Part shown: positions 1-9,000 of the stretch, piece by piece
Layout: every line of letters begins with the position of its first letter
Numbering within the stretch: the first letter of the stretch is position 1
Assembly (NCBI GenBank): GCA_017446045.1
Contig: JAFSRP010000003.1
Coordinates: 35,111 to 99,110 of the forward strand
DNA length: 64,000 bases
Direction of reading: 5' to 3'
Source: Lachnospiraceae bacterium
GTDB lineage: Bacteria; Bacillota; Clostridia; Lachnospirales; Lachnospiraceae
Translations under genes and position numbers: made by a program
Notes under the pieces: model-generated
What the model saw: the letters and a program-made list of their open reading frames with translations, nothing else
The model's database searches: none
Told to the model about the DNA's origin: nothing

Positions 1-311
1 AGAGACTCAAGGTCAGAACCGATCATATAGACCATCAGGGTGAAGGTGGAAGTGTCTTCCGGATCCGCCGCAAAGGTCTCGGGCTCTGTTACGGCAGCCA
101 CGCTTCCGCCCGGGGAGCCTCCCGCAGAGCTTCCGCCTGCAGCGCCCCCTGTCGTGCCGGTACCGCCGCCCGTTCCGGTACCGCCGCCCGTTCCGGAGGG
201 CTTTCCGGTGCAGGCACAAAGCAGGCTGGCAGACAGCAAAAGCACCGGCAGTAATACGGCTGCCAGCCATCTGATACCGTAGATGGATCTCTTTTGTTCG
301 CTTTGCATCAT
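1..311 (-). CDS. Clostripain-like (peptidase C11) lipoprotein, N-terminal part only
   Basis: Only the first 103 codons lie in the window; the gene runs off the left edge. The protein starts with a short basic stretch, a hydrophobic segment and a lipobox-like LLCAC, so it is probably an exported lipoprotein. A Gly/Thr/Ser/Pro-rich linker of about 30 residues follows, then TFTLMVYMIGSDLES, a sequence typical of the beginning of the clostripain-related C11 peptidase domain. The tandem ATG-ATG at 306-311 is chosen because GGAG lies about 9 bases upstream; an in-frame ATG at 329 has a poorer site. The catalytic His/Cys region is outside the window, so activity cannot be judged. Confidence 0.75.
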   Translation of the reverse strand, partial: MMQSEQKRSIYGIRWLAAVLLPVLLLSASLLCACTGKPSGTGGGTGTGGGTGTTGGAAGGSSAGGSPGGSVAAVTEPETFAADPEDTSTFTLMVYMIGSDLES

Positions 312-487
312 TATCCGGATCTCCGTCATAAAACAAACAGCCCTGCCGGCATACGGCACACAGGCACCGGTCTTTATTTCCGATTCACATTATATCGTAC
401 CGGCGGAAAAACGAAAACATCGGGAAGGAGGATATTGCGCCATCCATGAAGACCAATGTAAAATAGCGGCATAAGGAGGAAGGAAAA

Positions 488-991
488 ATGTTCAGAGAGA
501 TGAGAAGAAGCAAGCAGGCATTGACGCCGGAAGAATGCGTCGCCATCCTGGAGAGGAATACCGCCGGCGTGCTCGGTGTGAGCGGTGATGACGGGTATCC
601 TTATACCGTGCCGCTGAGCTATGCATATAAGGACGGCAGGATCTTTTTCCACGGCGCGAAGACCGGACATAAGATCGATTCCATCCTGCGCTCCGACAAG
701 GTATCCTTCTGTGTGATCGATCAGGACCGGGTCGTCCCAGAGGAACTGACGACCTATTTCCGGAGCGTGATCTGCTTCGGACGCGCGCGCCTTCTGGAGG
801 ATGAAGAAGAGATCCTCGCCTGCGGCCGCCTGATCGGCTCCAAGTATTCGAAAGGCTATGAGGAAAAAACAGAGAGATCCCTGGCGCGTCAGCTGAAAGT
901 CGTCGGATGCGTGGAGATCCTGATAGAACACATGACCGGCAAACAGGCCATTGAGCTTGTCCCGACAAAAACAGAGGCCGACCTGCACTGA
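488..991 (+). CDS. NimA-like pyridoxamine 5'-phosphate oxidase family flavoprotein
   Basis: A 167-residue split-barrel protein. The N-terminal part (MRRSKQALTPEECVAILER, then GVLGVSGDDGYPYTVPLSY) and the segment IFFHGAKTGHKIDSI match the layout of small FMN-binding proteins related to NimA (5-nitroimidazole resistance) and other pyridoxamine-phosphate-oxidase-like flavoproteins. Members of this family bind FMN as dimers and reduce small molecules, or have unknown substrates. A strong AAGGAGGAAGG ribosome binding site precedes the ATG. The gene is a single unit ending in a shared terminator. Drug resistance should not be assumed: most chromosomal homologues in Clostridia have no proven substrate. 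Confidence 0.85.
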   Translation: MFREMRRSKQALTPEECVAILERNTAGVLGVSGDDGYPYTVPLSYAYKDGRIFFHGAKTGHKIDSILRSDKVSFCVIDQDRVVPEELTTYFRSVICFGRARLLEDEEEILACGRLIGSKYSKGYEEKTERSLARQLKVVGCVEILIEHMTGKQAIELVPTKTEADLH

Positions 992-1003
992 CAGGGTCGG
1001 CCT
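975..1003. terminator. Bidirectional terminator between the NimA-like gene and the ABC permease
   Basis: The 9-bp arms AGGCCGACC (975-983) and GGTCGGCCT (995-1003) form a perfect stem. On the plus strand TTTATTTA follows; on the minus strand CTGTTTTT follows. The hairpin overlaps the stop codon of the plus-strand gene and serves both convergent genes. Confidence 0.85.
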
Positions 1004-1007
1004 TTAT

Positions 1008-2390
1008 TTATTCATTCCGGATCGCCGCCAGCGGACTCAGGCGCATGGCGCGCTTTGCCGGAATGTAGCCGGCGACCGTTCCGATCCCGATCGCGAAGAG
1101 CACAGAAAATGCGCCGAGCCAGGGCGGAATATAGGAAATGCCTCCGCCCGAGGATATCACCGGTCCAAGGCCCTGTTCGATACTGCCTGCCAGACGGTTG
1201 ATCAGGGCGGACACCCCGCAGCTTGCAAGCAGACCCGTGACGCCCCCGAGAAAGCCGATCGCTCCGGATTCTGTGAGAAACAGGTTGCGGATATCATTCA
1301 TATCACATCCCAGGACCTTCATGATGCCGATCTCCCGCGTGCGTTCATAGATAGACATCATCATGGTATTCACGATGCCGATCGCCGCGACCAGCAGGGA
1401 AACGGCACCGATCCCGCCCAGCACCGCCTCGACCATCTTCATGGTCTGCTGGGACTGTTCCAGCCACTGCATGTTGGAATTTGCCTGGTAGCCCATGTCG
1501 CTGACCTGCTGCTGCACGAGGCTGACATTTTCCATTTTGTCGACAAAGATATATGCCTGGTTATAGACATAGTAATTGACCGGCTTTCCTTTTTTATTCG
1601 TCCGGGGATACGGCACCAGGTTCTTCTTATAGATCTTCTTCAGAAATGTCTTCAGGGTATCGATATCGCAGTATACATCCCAGGAAAACTCATTGTAATC
1701 TTCCGGCCCGCCTTTGACCATGCCCACAGCGGGAAGCATGTATTTCTTCCGGGATGGGGCGCTGCTTCCGGCAGAGGAAGCCTGCGAAGACGCGCCGGAA
1801 CCGCCCCGTGCCTGTGCGGCGCTTCCCTCCGGGAAAACGTAAAAGATCGTATCTTTCATGGGATCCACCAGGATCTCACCATCCCCGTAATTCCGCTCAC
1901 CTGATCTTGAAGACTTATAAAACATACGGGGTGCCATGTTGCCGTAGACCAGTTCCAGTTCAGCCTGGTCAGGCGCGGGAAGACGCCCGGAGCCGAGTTC
2001 GATCTGCTGCAGGTACTCCTGGGAAACGCCGTACAGCGTGATATATCCTTCCGCGGAGCCGGACCTCGCCTCCACGTCCACCTGGAGAAGCGGCGAGGAG
2101 GCTTCCACATGCGGAAGACGGGCAAAGCTGCGAACCGTCTCGTCCGTGATCTCTTTGGTATTGTCATCCGTACCGTAGGAATATACACTGATCGTGGTCA
2201 GCGAACCGAAGCTCTGGTAGAGTTCCACCATAGAACGGCTCATCCCCAGTCCCAGGCTCATCATCACAACGATCGACGCCGTGCCAATGACCACGCCAAG
2301 CACCGTAAGGACCGTACGGGTCTTACGGCGCAGCAGGTTTCGTATGGCGAGGATGATCAGGTCTGAAGCTCTCATATATCGCTGCGGCAC
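1008..2390 (-). CDS. MacB/FtsX-type ABC transporter permease
   Basis: A 460-residue membrane protein with the MacB/LolC layout: one N-terminal membrane helix (LTVLGVVIGTASIVVMMSLG, about 28-48), a long extracytoplasmic MacB-PCD domain (about 50-315), and three C-terminal helices around 325-345, 378-400 and 430-450. The loop SIYERTREIGIMKVLGC is a typical FtsX signature that contacts the ATPase. The domain contains a low-complexity Ser/Ala/Gly insert near 195-210. It is last in an operon with the secreted protein and ATPase upstream. The start is a GTG at 2390; an in-frame ATG five codons later is also possible. Such transporters usually act mechanically on envelope substrates; the substrate here is unknown. 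Confidence 0.9.
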   Translation of the reverse strand: MPQRYMRASDLIILAIRNLLRRKTRTVLTVLGVVIGTASIVVMMSLGLGMSRSMVELYQSFGSLTTISVYSYGTDDNTKEITDETVRSFARLPHVEASSPLLQVDVEARSGSAEGYITLYGVSQEYLQQIELGSGRLPAPDQAELELVYGNMAPRMFYKSSRSGERNYGDGEILVDPMKDTIFYVFPEGSAAQARGGSGASSQASSAGSSAPSRKKYMLPAVGMVKGGPEDYNEFSWDVYCDIDTLKTFLKKIYKKNLVPYPRTNKKGKPVNYYVYNQAYIFVDKMENVSLVQQQVSDMGYQANSNMQWLEQSQQTMKMVEAVLGGIGAVSLLVAAIGIVNTMMMSIYERTREIGIMKVLGCDMNDIRNLFLTESGAIGFLGGVTGLLASCGVSALINRLAGSIEQGLGPVISSGGGISYIPPWLGAFSVLFAIGIGTVAGYIPAKRAMRLSPLAAIRNE

Positions 2391-2444
2391 TTGTCTCGAT
2401 CTGTCTTAGCAGTGTTTTCCGGCTCAAATGATCCGTACAGGACT

Positions 2445-4493
2445 TTACTGCTCATCTTCCAGTTCCTTCTGACGCTTTTTCCTGCGGTGGTGGCGGAGTA
2501 CCGCGGAGACCGCGAGGATCACGGCCATACCGCCGATCCCGGCAGCAGGACCCCATTTCCGGAGCGGAGACGCTTCCGGCGCCGGCTCTTCCGGCATGTC
2601 AAGGCCGTCCATAAAGTCATCCGGCACCGGCTCGCTGACGTACAGCGTGCATTCCTGATCGTGAAACGACTCGTTGCCGTTGACGTCTTCATACCGGATG
2701 CGGATCGGGATCGTTCCGTCATCAGCGGTCGGCGCAACACCTGTCAGCATCACGTCGACATTGCCGGTCTCGCCGGGCTTCAGGTTGCCGACATAGGAAG
2801 AGGTCTTCCGGATGGATTCCGCTTCAAAGATCGCCTCCACGTTATAGAGCGTGACCTTGCCCGTATTATTGATCCCGAACATGACATTGGCTTCGCGGCC
2901 GACCTCGATAGCCTCGGGCGTCAGTTCAAAGTTGGAAACGCTCATGCGCGCCACCTGGTATACCGGGATGTCGACGGTGACCTTTTCTTCGGCATTCTTG
3001 AAGTCCGGAGAGTCATACTTCTCATGGATGGTCACAGCATAGGAGCGCGGGTCCACGCCGGGCGCGGCTTCCATAGGGATCCTCAGTTCGGCGGACTCTC
3101 CGGCCCGCAGGCTGTTGACCACGAAGGAATTGGCGCCGGACTCTGTGGAAAAGACAGTGGAATTGTCGGCCTTTTCAGATTCCAGGGAGAACAGGATATT
3201 GCTTGCCGCGATGTTGTCGGAGGCGTTTTTCATCGTCAAGACCAGAAGGAAGCGCTGTCCGGCGAACACCTGCGCAGGCTCGGTATGAAAGCCATCCACG
3301 ATCAGCCGTGCTTTTGTACGGTCGTTGACATTGAACTCGCCCAGGTTGGAGGAGTTGTCCTCCATCGACGGATTGCTGATCCGGATGAAGCTGACGTAAT
3401 CCTCCTTGTAGGAAGCGGAAGCCTCCGGGGACAGCTTATAGCTCACGGTATAGCTTAAAGGATAGAAACCGCTGGCAATGTTGGACATGATCGCCATGGA
3501 ATAAGGTGCCGTGATCACTTCCTCCGGCTGTACCGCTGCAAACACGCGGTCATAGTTGGATTCATTGATATGGAACGGGAATCCGTCCACAGCTTCCGGC
3601 TTGGCACGGTGCGTCAGCTGTGCCTTCATCCCCTCCCCAAGGGCAGGATTGATATGCACGATCACGTCATACAGGGCCTTTCCACTCTGGTTGCGGAAGT
3701 TGACGCCGTACTCCATGATCCCCGGAGCCGCGCCGGCAGGCGTCATCTGGCCCTCGCCGATGGCAAACGCCAGGTCACCGGTCAGTTCGCCGGGCATGAC
3801 CACATCCTCGGATTTACTGATATAGACATTGACATATTCCACCTTCATCTGCCCCTGATAATCGGGATAGAAATTCGGCGGAACATTGTAATAGACGGAG
3901 ATGGGGATCCCGTAATATCCTTCCTCCACGTCGGCACGGACCTGTACCCGGAAGGTGACCTCTTCGTACTGGTCCTTGTAAAGCTCGGCGAAGCGGTGCT
4001 CCTGGGCGGCCTGTCCGGAGCTGATCTCAAAAGGATACGTTCCGGAGTCGATCGGATAGGTCATGCTTCCCCCGAACATCCGGGCAATGCCGTTGCGCCG
4101 GCCTTCCTTCCAGGCATTGTACAGCTCGACCTCATCCTCGTCATCGGGATCATACGGGTTTTTTGAATCCGAAATGTCCTCCCCCTTGGTCGTGCCGGTC
4201 ACCCGGTTGATGTAGTTGGGGTCGTTGGACATGCGGACGATCACATCGGTGATCCGCTCGGTCCCGGGACCATACAGTCCGTTGACGCCGTTATACCCGA
4301 CGCGTACACGGAACTGCATCTCCTGTCCGATATATCCGATCTGGATATCCTCCACATCGTGCACGAAGGTATTGTGGTTGGTGTTGATATAGGATGCATG
4401 GGAAGGGAAACTCCCGGAAAATGAAAGCGCTGCCGCCAGTACGGCTGCCAGCAGCTTTCCGATATGCTTTTTTACCTTGCCTTTTGTTTTCAT
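2445..4493 (-). CDS. Secreted COG1361/CARDB-like protein with C-terminal membrane anchor
   Basis: 682 residues with a signal peptide (LLAAVLAAALSFSGSFPSHAS), a long beta-rich ectodomain and a C-terminal helix (about 645-665) followed by the basic tail RHHRRKKRQKELEDEQ, so it is anchored with the ectodomain outside. The middle and C-terminal parts carry repeated Ig-like modules similar to CARDB/COG1361 repeats, for example VNVYISKSEDV, AELRIPMEAAPG and NVDVMLTGVAP. The start overlaps the ATPase stop by ATGA, so the two are translationally coupled. In Firmicutes, COG1361-type proteins frequently accompany MacB-type permease and ATPase genes, suggesting it is the extracytoplasmic partner of this transporter. 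Function is otherwise unknown. Confidence 0.8.
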   Translation of the reverse strand: MKTKGKVKKHIGKLLAAVLAAALSFSGSFPSHASYINTNHNTFVHDVEDIQIGYIGQEMQFRVRVGYNGVNGLYGPGTERITDVIVRMSNDPNYINRVTGTTKGEDISDSKNPYDPDDEDEVELYNAWKEGRRNGIARMFGGSMTYPIDSGTYPFEISSGQAAQEHRFAELYKDQYEEVTFRVQVRADVEEGYYGIPISVYYNVPPNFYPDYQGQMKVEYVNVYISKSEDVVMPGELTGDLAFAIGEGQMTPAGAAPGIMEYGVNFRNQSGKALYDVIVHINPALGEGMKAQLTHRAKPEAVDGFPFHINESNYDRVFAAVQPEEVITAPYSMAIMSNIASGFYPLSYTVSYKLSPEASASYKEDYVSFIRISNPSMEDNSSNLGEFNVNDRTKARLIVDGFHTEPAQVFAGQRFLLVLTMKNASDNIAASNILFSLESEKADNSTVFSTESGANSFVVNSLRAGESAELRIPMEAAPGVDPRSYAVTIHEKYDSPDFKNAEEKVTVDIPVYQVARMSVSNFELTPEAIEVGREANVMFGINNTGKVTLYNVEAIFEAESIRKTSSYVGNLKPGETGNVDVMLTGVAPTADDGTIPIRIRYEDVNGNESFHDQECTLYVSEPVPDDFMDGLDMPEEPAPEASPLRKWGPAAGIGGMAVILAVSAVLRHHRRKKRQKELEDEQ

Positions 4494-5266
4494 ACGCTTT
4501 CCCCGGCTGCTCCGATGCAGCCTTCCGTATCGTCTGTCGCTTCCGTGTCGTCTGCCGCTTCCGTCCGGCTTTCGATGATCTCGGTGATCCTCCCGTCCAT
4601 GAAGCGGATCTGGCGGTCTGCCGCTGAAGCGATCCCGGCATCATGTGTGACCATGATCAGGGTCTTTCCCTGTTCTCTCACGATCCGCCGGAGCAGATCC
4701 AGCACTTCGGAAGTCGTTGCGGAATCCAGATTGCCGGTCGGCTCGTCCGCAAACATGATGTCCGGATCGATGACCAGCGCCCGGGCAATGCCGACCCGCT
4801 GCTGCTGTCCGCCGGACATCTGTGCCGGCATGTGTCCGGCCTGGTCCAGGATCCCGATCAGCTTCATGTACTTATGGGCGGCAGCCCTGCGTTCCTCCCG
4901 CGGAACGCCGCGGAATACCAGCGGCATAGCGACATTTTCCTCGGCATTCATTGAGGCGATCAGGTTGTAGCTCTGGAAAATAAAGCCGACGTGTTCACGG
5001 CGGAAGGCGACCAGCTCATGTTCATTCATCCGGTCGATCCGTTTTCCCAGGATCGTGATCTGCCCAGAGCTCGGCTGTTCCAGTCCTGCCAGCATGTTAA
5101 GGCAGGTCGATTTGCCCGAACCGGATGTGCCGGTGATCGCCAGGAACTCTCCGCGCCGGACGTCGAATGAAATGCCATCCAGCGCATGGATCCGGTTGGT
5201 GCCGATCTTATAGATTTTCTTCAGGTCCCGGACACTGATCACGGGCTTTGTCTTATCAGAAGACAT
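4490..5266 (-). CDS. MacB/LolD-type ABC transporter ATP-binding protein
   Basis: About 258 residues from the ATG at 5266, chosen because GGAG lies 10 bases upstream; an in-frame TTG exists at 5287. All ATPase motifs are present: Walker A GTSGSGKST, signature MSGGQQQRVGIARAL, Walker B DIMFADEPTGNLDS and the switch His in LIMVTHD. The sequence FADEPTGNLDS is characteristic of the MacB/LolD/FtsE class. After the ATPase core comes an acidic, repeat-like tail (TEAADDTEATDDTEG) that is not part of the fold. It is first in the operon ATPase, secreted protein, permease, and is expected to energise the permease from the cytoplasmic face. Confidence 0.93.
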   Translation of the reverse strand: MSSDKTKPVISVRDLKKIYKIGTNRIHALDGISFDVRRGEFLAITGTSGSGKSTCLNMLAGLEQPSSGQITILGKRIDRMNEHELVAFRREHVGFIFQSYNLIASMNAEENVAMPLVFRGVPREERRAAAHKYMKLIGILDQAGHMPAQMSGGQQQRVGIARALVIDPDIMFADEPTGNLDSATTSEVLDLLRRIVREQGKTLIMVTHDAGIASAADRQIRFMDGRITEIIESRTEAADDTEATDDTEGCIGAAGESV

Positions 5267-5296
5267 GCTTATTTCGCTCCGATCCAAAAGACTTGC

Positions 5297-6412
5297 CTAT
5301 TGATTGCCGAGGGACCCGGTCCTGATATACGACTTCAGCTCCCGGTAGATCTTTTCTTCGTCGGGCGGGCACCCTTTGATGCAGTGTTCAAATCCGGCCG
5401 TGCACCTGCCGACCCCGAGCCTGCCGCTCCTGCCCTGCATTCCCTGGCCGATCCCGATCGGGTCCTGCAGAAGGTCCAGCAGGCCTTCCTCCTTCAGCCT
5501 CCAGAGCGCCCCCGAAAGATTGGCGTAGCAGGCACTGCAGGAATCCATATCATCGACCGCATACGAAATATCCAGCAGTTTACGGGTCCTTGGAAGTTCC
5601 TCATCCCTCTCCCCGCCTCCGACGGTCAGGATGCGCGCAGAGGCAAGGTCGGTGGTCCCGATCCCGAGTTCTTCCGCCAGCCTGACGTAGGGCACGTCGT
5701 CCGGCGTATAATGCAGCAGCTGCAGGGCATAGCTGTCCGTGAGCACCGGGTCCAGCGCCGCCATAACGCAGTTGCGAACGACCGGGTTGCCCCCTTCTTC
5801 AAAATCCAGGTCGCCGCAGATATGGTCCACGACGATAAAATCCTGCCGGATCCCTTTCTGGAGATAGGCGATGGGCTTATGCAGCCCCAGCCGGTGAAAA
5901 CGGGACTTTTCATGGTTGGGAAGGAGCCCCTTGAGGTTCTTCAGGGCACAGGTCATCTTCGTCTGGCAATGTCCCTTCAGCACGGGTACATTGATCAGGA
6001 AGCCGATCCGGTCTGCGACGTCCGTGACATCCAGCTTCATGCCGCCGCAGTCCACACTGTGCCAGCGTTCCAGCTGCGTGTCCACGAAGGGCACGCCGTA
6101 GCGCTCGCTCAGCGCCCCGTATCCGCAGTACTCTATGGCCTCCGCCGTCTTATCCCCGACCCACGAGCCTTCCGCCATGATGATGTTTCGGAATCCGTTC
6201 CCCTGCAGGTATTCGATGATGCCTGCCACCACCTCGGTGTGGGTCGTCCCGCCGTACTCCGCCGGGGACGGCACCGCGAGGTTGGGCTTGATGCCGATCA
6301 CGGTCTGACGGTCACCGGCAAGCACGGCCAGCTCCGTCTGTTCCAGGAGCCGCACAGTCATCTCCTTATAGTCGGTGCCGTATATTTTCCAGATCTCGTT
6401 TCTTTGAATCAT
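5297..6412 (-). CDS. DUF362 domain protein
   Basis: A 371-residue cytoplasmic protein. The DUF362 core is recognised by VIGIKPNLAVPSP, the segment FLINVPVLKGHCQTKMTCALKNLKG and the DHICGDLDFEEGG stretch. The C-terminal part is cysteine-rich (CSACY, then GRCTAGFEHCIKGCPP) and could bind metal or an Fe-S cluster, although no classical ferredoxin CxxCxxCxxxC is present. DUF362 proteins are common in anaerobes and mostly uncharacterised. The gene lies 30 bases upstream of the ABC ATPase start and may share its transcript. Its start region carries a 20-bp tandem duplication, described separately, that creates a possible coupled mini-ORF. Confidence 0.85.
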   Translation of the reverse strand: MIQRNEIWKIYGTDYKEMTVRLLEQTELAVLAGDRQTVIGIKPNLAVPSPAEYGGTTHTEVVAGIIEYLQGNGFRNIIMAEGSWVGDKTAEAIEYCGYGALSERYGVPFVDTQLERWHSVDCGGMKLDVTDVADRIGFLINVPVLKGHCQTKMTCALKNLKGLLPNHEKSRFHRLGLHKPIAYLQKGIRQDFIVVDHICGDLDFEEGGNPVVRNCVMAALDPVLTDSYALQLLHYTPDDVPYVRLAEELGIGTTDLASARILTVGGGERDEELPRTRKLLDISYAVDDMDSCSACYANLSGALWRLKEEGLLDLLQDPIGIGQGMQGRSGRLGVGRCTAGFEHCIKGCPPDEEKIYRELKSYIRTGSLGNQ

Positions 6413-6440
6413 AATTGCTGTATTTGAATCATAATTGCCG
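6401..6440 (-). repeat. 20-bp tandem duplication over the DUF362 start codon
   Basis: Positions 6401-6420 and 6421-6440 differ at only 2 of 20 positions, so the translation start is duplicated. The outer ATG (6432) has a GAGACGG-like ribosome binding site and opens a 7-codon ORF (MIQIQQL) whose stop overlaps the inner ATG (6412) as ATGA. The main gene may therefore be translated by re-initiation. Confidence 0.7.
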
Positions 6441-6491
6441 TCTCTGTACGGTTCCGCCCGTATCGTCTCCGGCTTTGTCCGGCGTCTTTCC

Positions 6492-8516
6492 TCAATCCCA
6501 GTAACCGATCGATTCCAGGACAGCGATATGCCCGTCCTTTCCGACCAGCAGTGTCATGATGTCTCCCGGGGCAAAGCCGCTGATGCTGTAAGGATCATCC
6601 GTAAATTCGCCGTACGCGGGGTGATCCAGATACCGCTTCAGCCAGGTCATCGCGTCACACCCGTCATCATAGCAGGGGATCCCTTCGATCAGTACGGTAT
6701 TGTCATCAAAACGGTACTTCATGCCGTCTGCATTGTCCGTGATCTCATAGTACCCATCCTTCAGAGAGAAATTATCCTGCGTCTGCGGATTGATATTGAC
6801 CCTGGTCAGGCCGTCCTGACGGTGCTCCGTATCTGGGATCTCAAAGAGATTCTCGTAATACTCGGCACCTGCCATGCTGTAAACGCGGCAGACAAAGCCC
6901 AGGCCGCGGTCCGCTGTGATATAGACCGGAAGGGACGCATTGATGTTGTCCTTCGACAGCGTTTTCTCCCTGATGCGCTGCATTTCTTCACTCACACTCT
7001 TGTCGAACCATTCCGGGTCAAAGTCGGTGACCGGTTCCACCGTGTCATGAGCTGCTTTCGCGAAGCTTTCCGGCGTCAGGCCAAACAGTGCGGTCACATC
7101 GGCATTGTCCGCCTCTGTACCATCCTGCCGGAGGTTCCAGCAGCGGTAGAGCGTATAATCACCTTCCATATAGATCCGGACCATGACCGAGGTGATCCCG
7201 TTCCAGGTCACGCAGGAATACCCGGCTTCGAATACGCTGAGGCTGGTCCCTTCTTTGATCCCCTCCAGCTCGCCGTCGATATAGTCTTTCTTCAGCTCTC
7301 CGATCTCGGCATTGATCTTCCGGATATCTTCGGTATCGGGTCCCATGATCTCCGGCAGACGATAGCTGTAAAAATAGGAATTGCCGACGCTGTCCTCGTA
7401 GCTGCCCTGTTCCGAGAGCAGGTCTTCCGCATAGACAGCCTTTTTGGTATGCTTATCTTCCGCCTCCGGGATCTCCCCGGCGAAAAGCTCCGCCCTGATC
7501 AGTTCCCCGTACTTTTCCACCGGAAACTCCAGGTATACGGGACCCGCGGCGTACGGCGCGATCTCATACTGGTTGAACCAGACGCTGATCCCGTCCCGTG
7601 TCAGGACCCAGTTGACCTGCTGCGAGGGATCGTCGTAGAACTCCGCCTTCAGGGTGTCTTTCCAATCCTCAAAAAAGTAATCGCTGTTTTCATGCTCTTC
7701 CAGTGCCCGGATGACTTCCTCATAGAAAGCGTCGTAATCCGTAAGGACGTCTTCAAGCTCCAGTACCTTTCCGGAGGTGCTGTCAATGCTGAAGCCCACC
7801 TGGTAGGCAAAGGGATGCGCGCCGCCATACCAGCTGTCGGTCGTTTTATAAAAACTGAAGCAGGCCGCGTCCGCACGGGCTACCGTGACGAACTGATGGG
7901 AGGAGAACGGAAGCAGTCCCTGCAGGTACTCGTTTACCTCACCCGACGCAAACTCTTTCGCCTGGGTGGCAAACGCGTAATCTGCCTGATCCTTCCAGGA
8001 TCCGTTCAGCTCATCCAGCGTATCCTGCAGGTTCCCGTATCTGTCGGATGTGATCTTCAGCAGCTCGGCATCGGCCACGAATTTGCGTTCCATGCCGTCC
8101 ATGCCCGGATACTCCCGGATATACTCCGTGATCTCATAGGGAAGCGCCGCCAGCTGCGCTTTTTTCTCTGTGTCAGTCCCGGACGCAGGCTCTGCGGAAT
8201 CGGGCGCTTCGGCCTTTTCCTGTTCCGCTGCTTCGGAAGCAGCCGCGTCAGATGCCGCCTCCGGTGCTGCTTGCGCTTCAGCCGCTTTGTCTTCGGACGC
8301 TGTTGCCTCAGACGCGGCTTCAGCGGCTTTTGTCTCCGCTGCATCCTCGGGTGCGGAACCGGCCTGGGCTTCCGCTGCGGATCCGGCTGCCTCGACAGAC
8401 GATTCCGCCTGCACGCTCTCCTGCGCGCCGGCAGCATTTCCCGACCCGGCGCTCCCGCAGGAAGCGCTCAGAAGGACTACAGCCGTCAGTAAAAGAACCC
8501 ATATCCTGTTTTTCAT
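6492..8516 (-). CDS. Ala/Glu-rich lipoprotein with a DUF3298-like domain
   Basis: 674 residues from the ATG at 8516, which has GGGAGG nine bases upstream; in-frame sequence further upstream lacks a ribosome binding site. The signal peptide ends in a lipobox (LLSASCGS). A low-complexity linker follows to about residue 125, made of Ala, Glu, Ser and Asp (EAASEAT, APEAASDAAASEAAEQEK). The globular part contains a segment like DUF3298/RsiV-type extracytoplasmic domains: PFAYQVGFSIDSTSGKVLEL, and further on VWFNQYEIAPYAAGPVYLEF. A second, less recognisable beta-rich region completes the protein. It stands alone and converges with nothing nearby. It is probably a surface protein; no enzymatic motif was seen. 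Confidence 0.8.
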   Translation of the reverse strand: MKNRIWVLLLTAVVLLSASCGSAGSGNAAGAQESVQAESSVEAAGSAAEAQAGSAPEDAAETKAAEAASEATASEDKAAEAQAAPEAASDAAASEAAEQEKAEAPDSAEPASGTDTEKKAQLAALPYEITEYIREYPGMDGMERKFVADAELLKITSDRYGNLQDTLDELNGSWKDQADYAFATQAKEFASGEVNEYLQGLLPFSSHQFVTVARADAACFSFYKTTDSWYGGAHPFAYQVGFSIDSTSGKVLELEDVLTDYDAFYEEVIRALEEHENSDYFFEDWKDTLKAEFYDDPSQQVNWVLTRDGISVWFNQYEIAPYAAGPVYLEFPVEKYGELIRAELFAGEIPEAEDKHTKKAVYAEDLLSEQGSYEDSVGNSYFYSYRLPEIMGPDTEDIRKINAEIGELKKDYIDGELEGIKEGTSLSVFEAGYSCVTWNGITSVMVRIYMEGDYTLYRCWNLRQDGTEADNADVTALFGLTPESFAKAAHDTVEPVTDFDPEWFDKSVSEEMQRIREKTLSKDNINASLPVYITADRGLGFVCRVYSMAGAEYYENLFEIPDTEHRQDGLTRVNINPQTQDNFSLKDGYYEITDNADGMKYRFDDNTVLIEGIPCYDDGCDAMTWLKRYLDHPAYGEFTDDPYSISGFAPGDIMTLLVGKDGHIAVLESIGYWD

Positions 8517-8789
8517 CTGTCTGTACCTCCCATAAACTATAGTAGCAGTATACCCCCGAAGAATGGTCATTACAAGAGTTTTGCCCGCTTGAAAGCCTCC
8601 GTGTCCCGCAAGGCACCCTGGTGAATGCCCCGGTGAAAGCCCGGATCCGCGGAATATCCGGCATTTTTCCGAAATGGCATAAAACCGCAAAATATACCCC
8701 CTTCCGTGTCCGAAAAAAGCTTACCGCTTCATGCCGCTTCATACCGCTTCAACGCTGTATGGGCACACTGTTCCAAATAAGCACATTCT

Positions 8790-9000
8790 GTAATTTTGAC
8801 ACCATTGGAGAGGTCGCAAACCTGTGAAAATAGTTTACATAAGTTAAGCCTTTTAAATATAAAAGAAAACCAGAAAAATGACACCATGGAAAATGCTGAT
8901 TTCCATGGTGTCAGAATTGAAGAAACTCCGTATATTGATAATTGGCGGGATCATGTGCAATTATGTAAACCAAATTGGCCGGTTTTATGGTGTCAGATCC
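8790..9000. repeat. Intergenic repeat element, copy A (GACACCAT word, both orientations)
   Basis: The 618-base gap 8517-9134 has no credible gene. It holds four copies of GACACCAT: forward at 8798 and 8880, reversed at 8905 and 8987. The inner two form a perfect 14-bp inverted repeat (8879-8892 and 8900-8913, 7-base loop). GTTTACATAA also occurs in both orientations (8833-8842, and reversed at 8961-8970). The minus strand of 8920-8990 matches the plus strand of 44250-44320 (CATAAAACCGGCC, TTTGGTTT, CATAAT and TCAATATACGGA blocks), so this is a dispersed element. See copy B. Confidence 0.7.

Noticed and set aside
13-336. 107-codon minus-strand frame at the left edge
   Set aside because: A different minus-strand frame encodes a signal peptide, lipobox and the clostripain-family start; this one is its shadow.
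8790-9000. CRISPR-like array
   Set aside because: The repeated words are only 7-8 bases, occur in both orientations and lack regular spacers. The same holds for 44375-44550 and for the His-codon repeats in larC.
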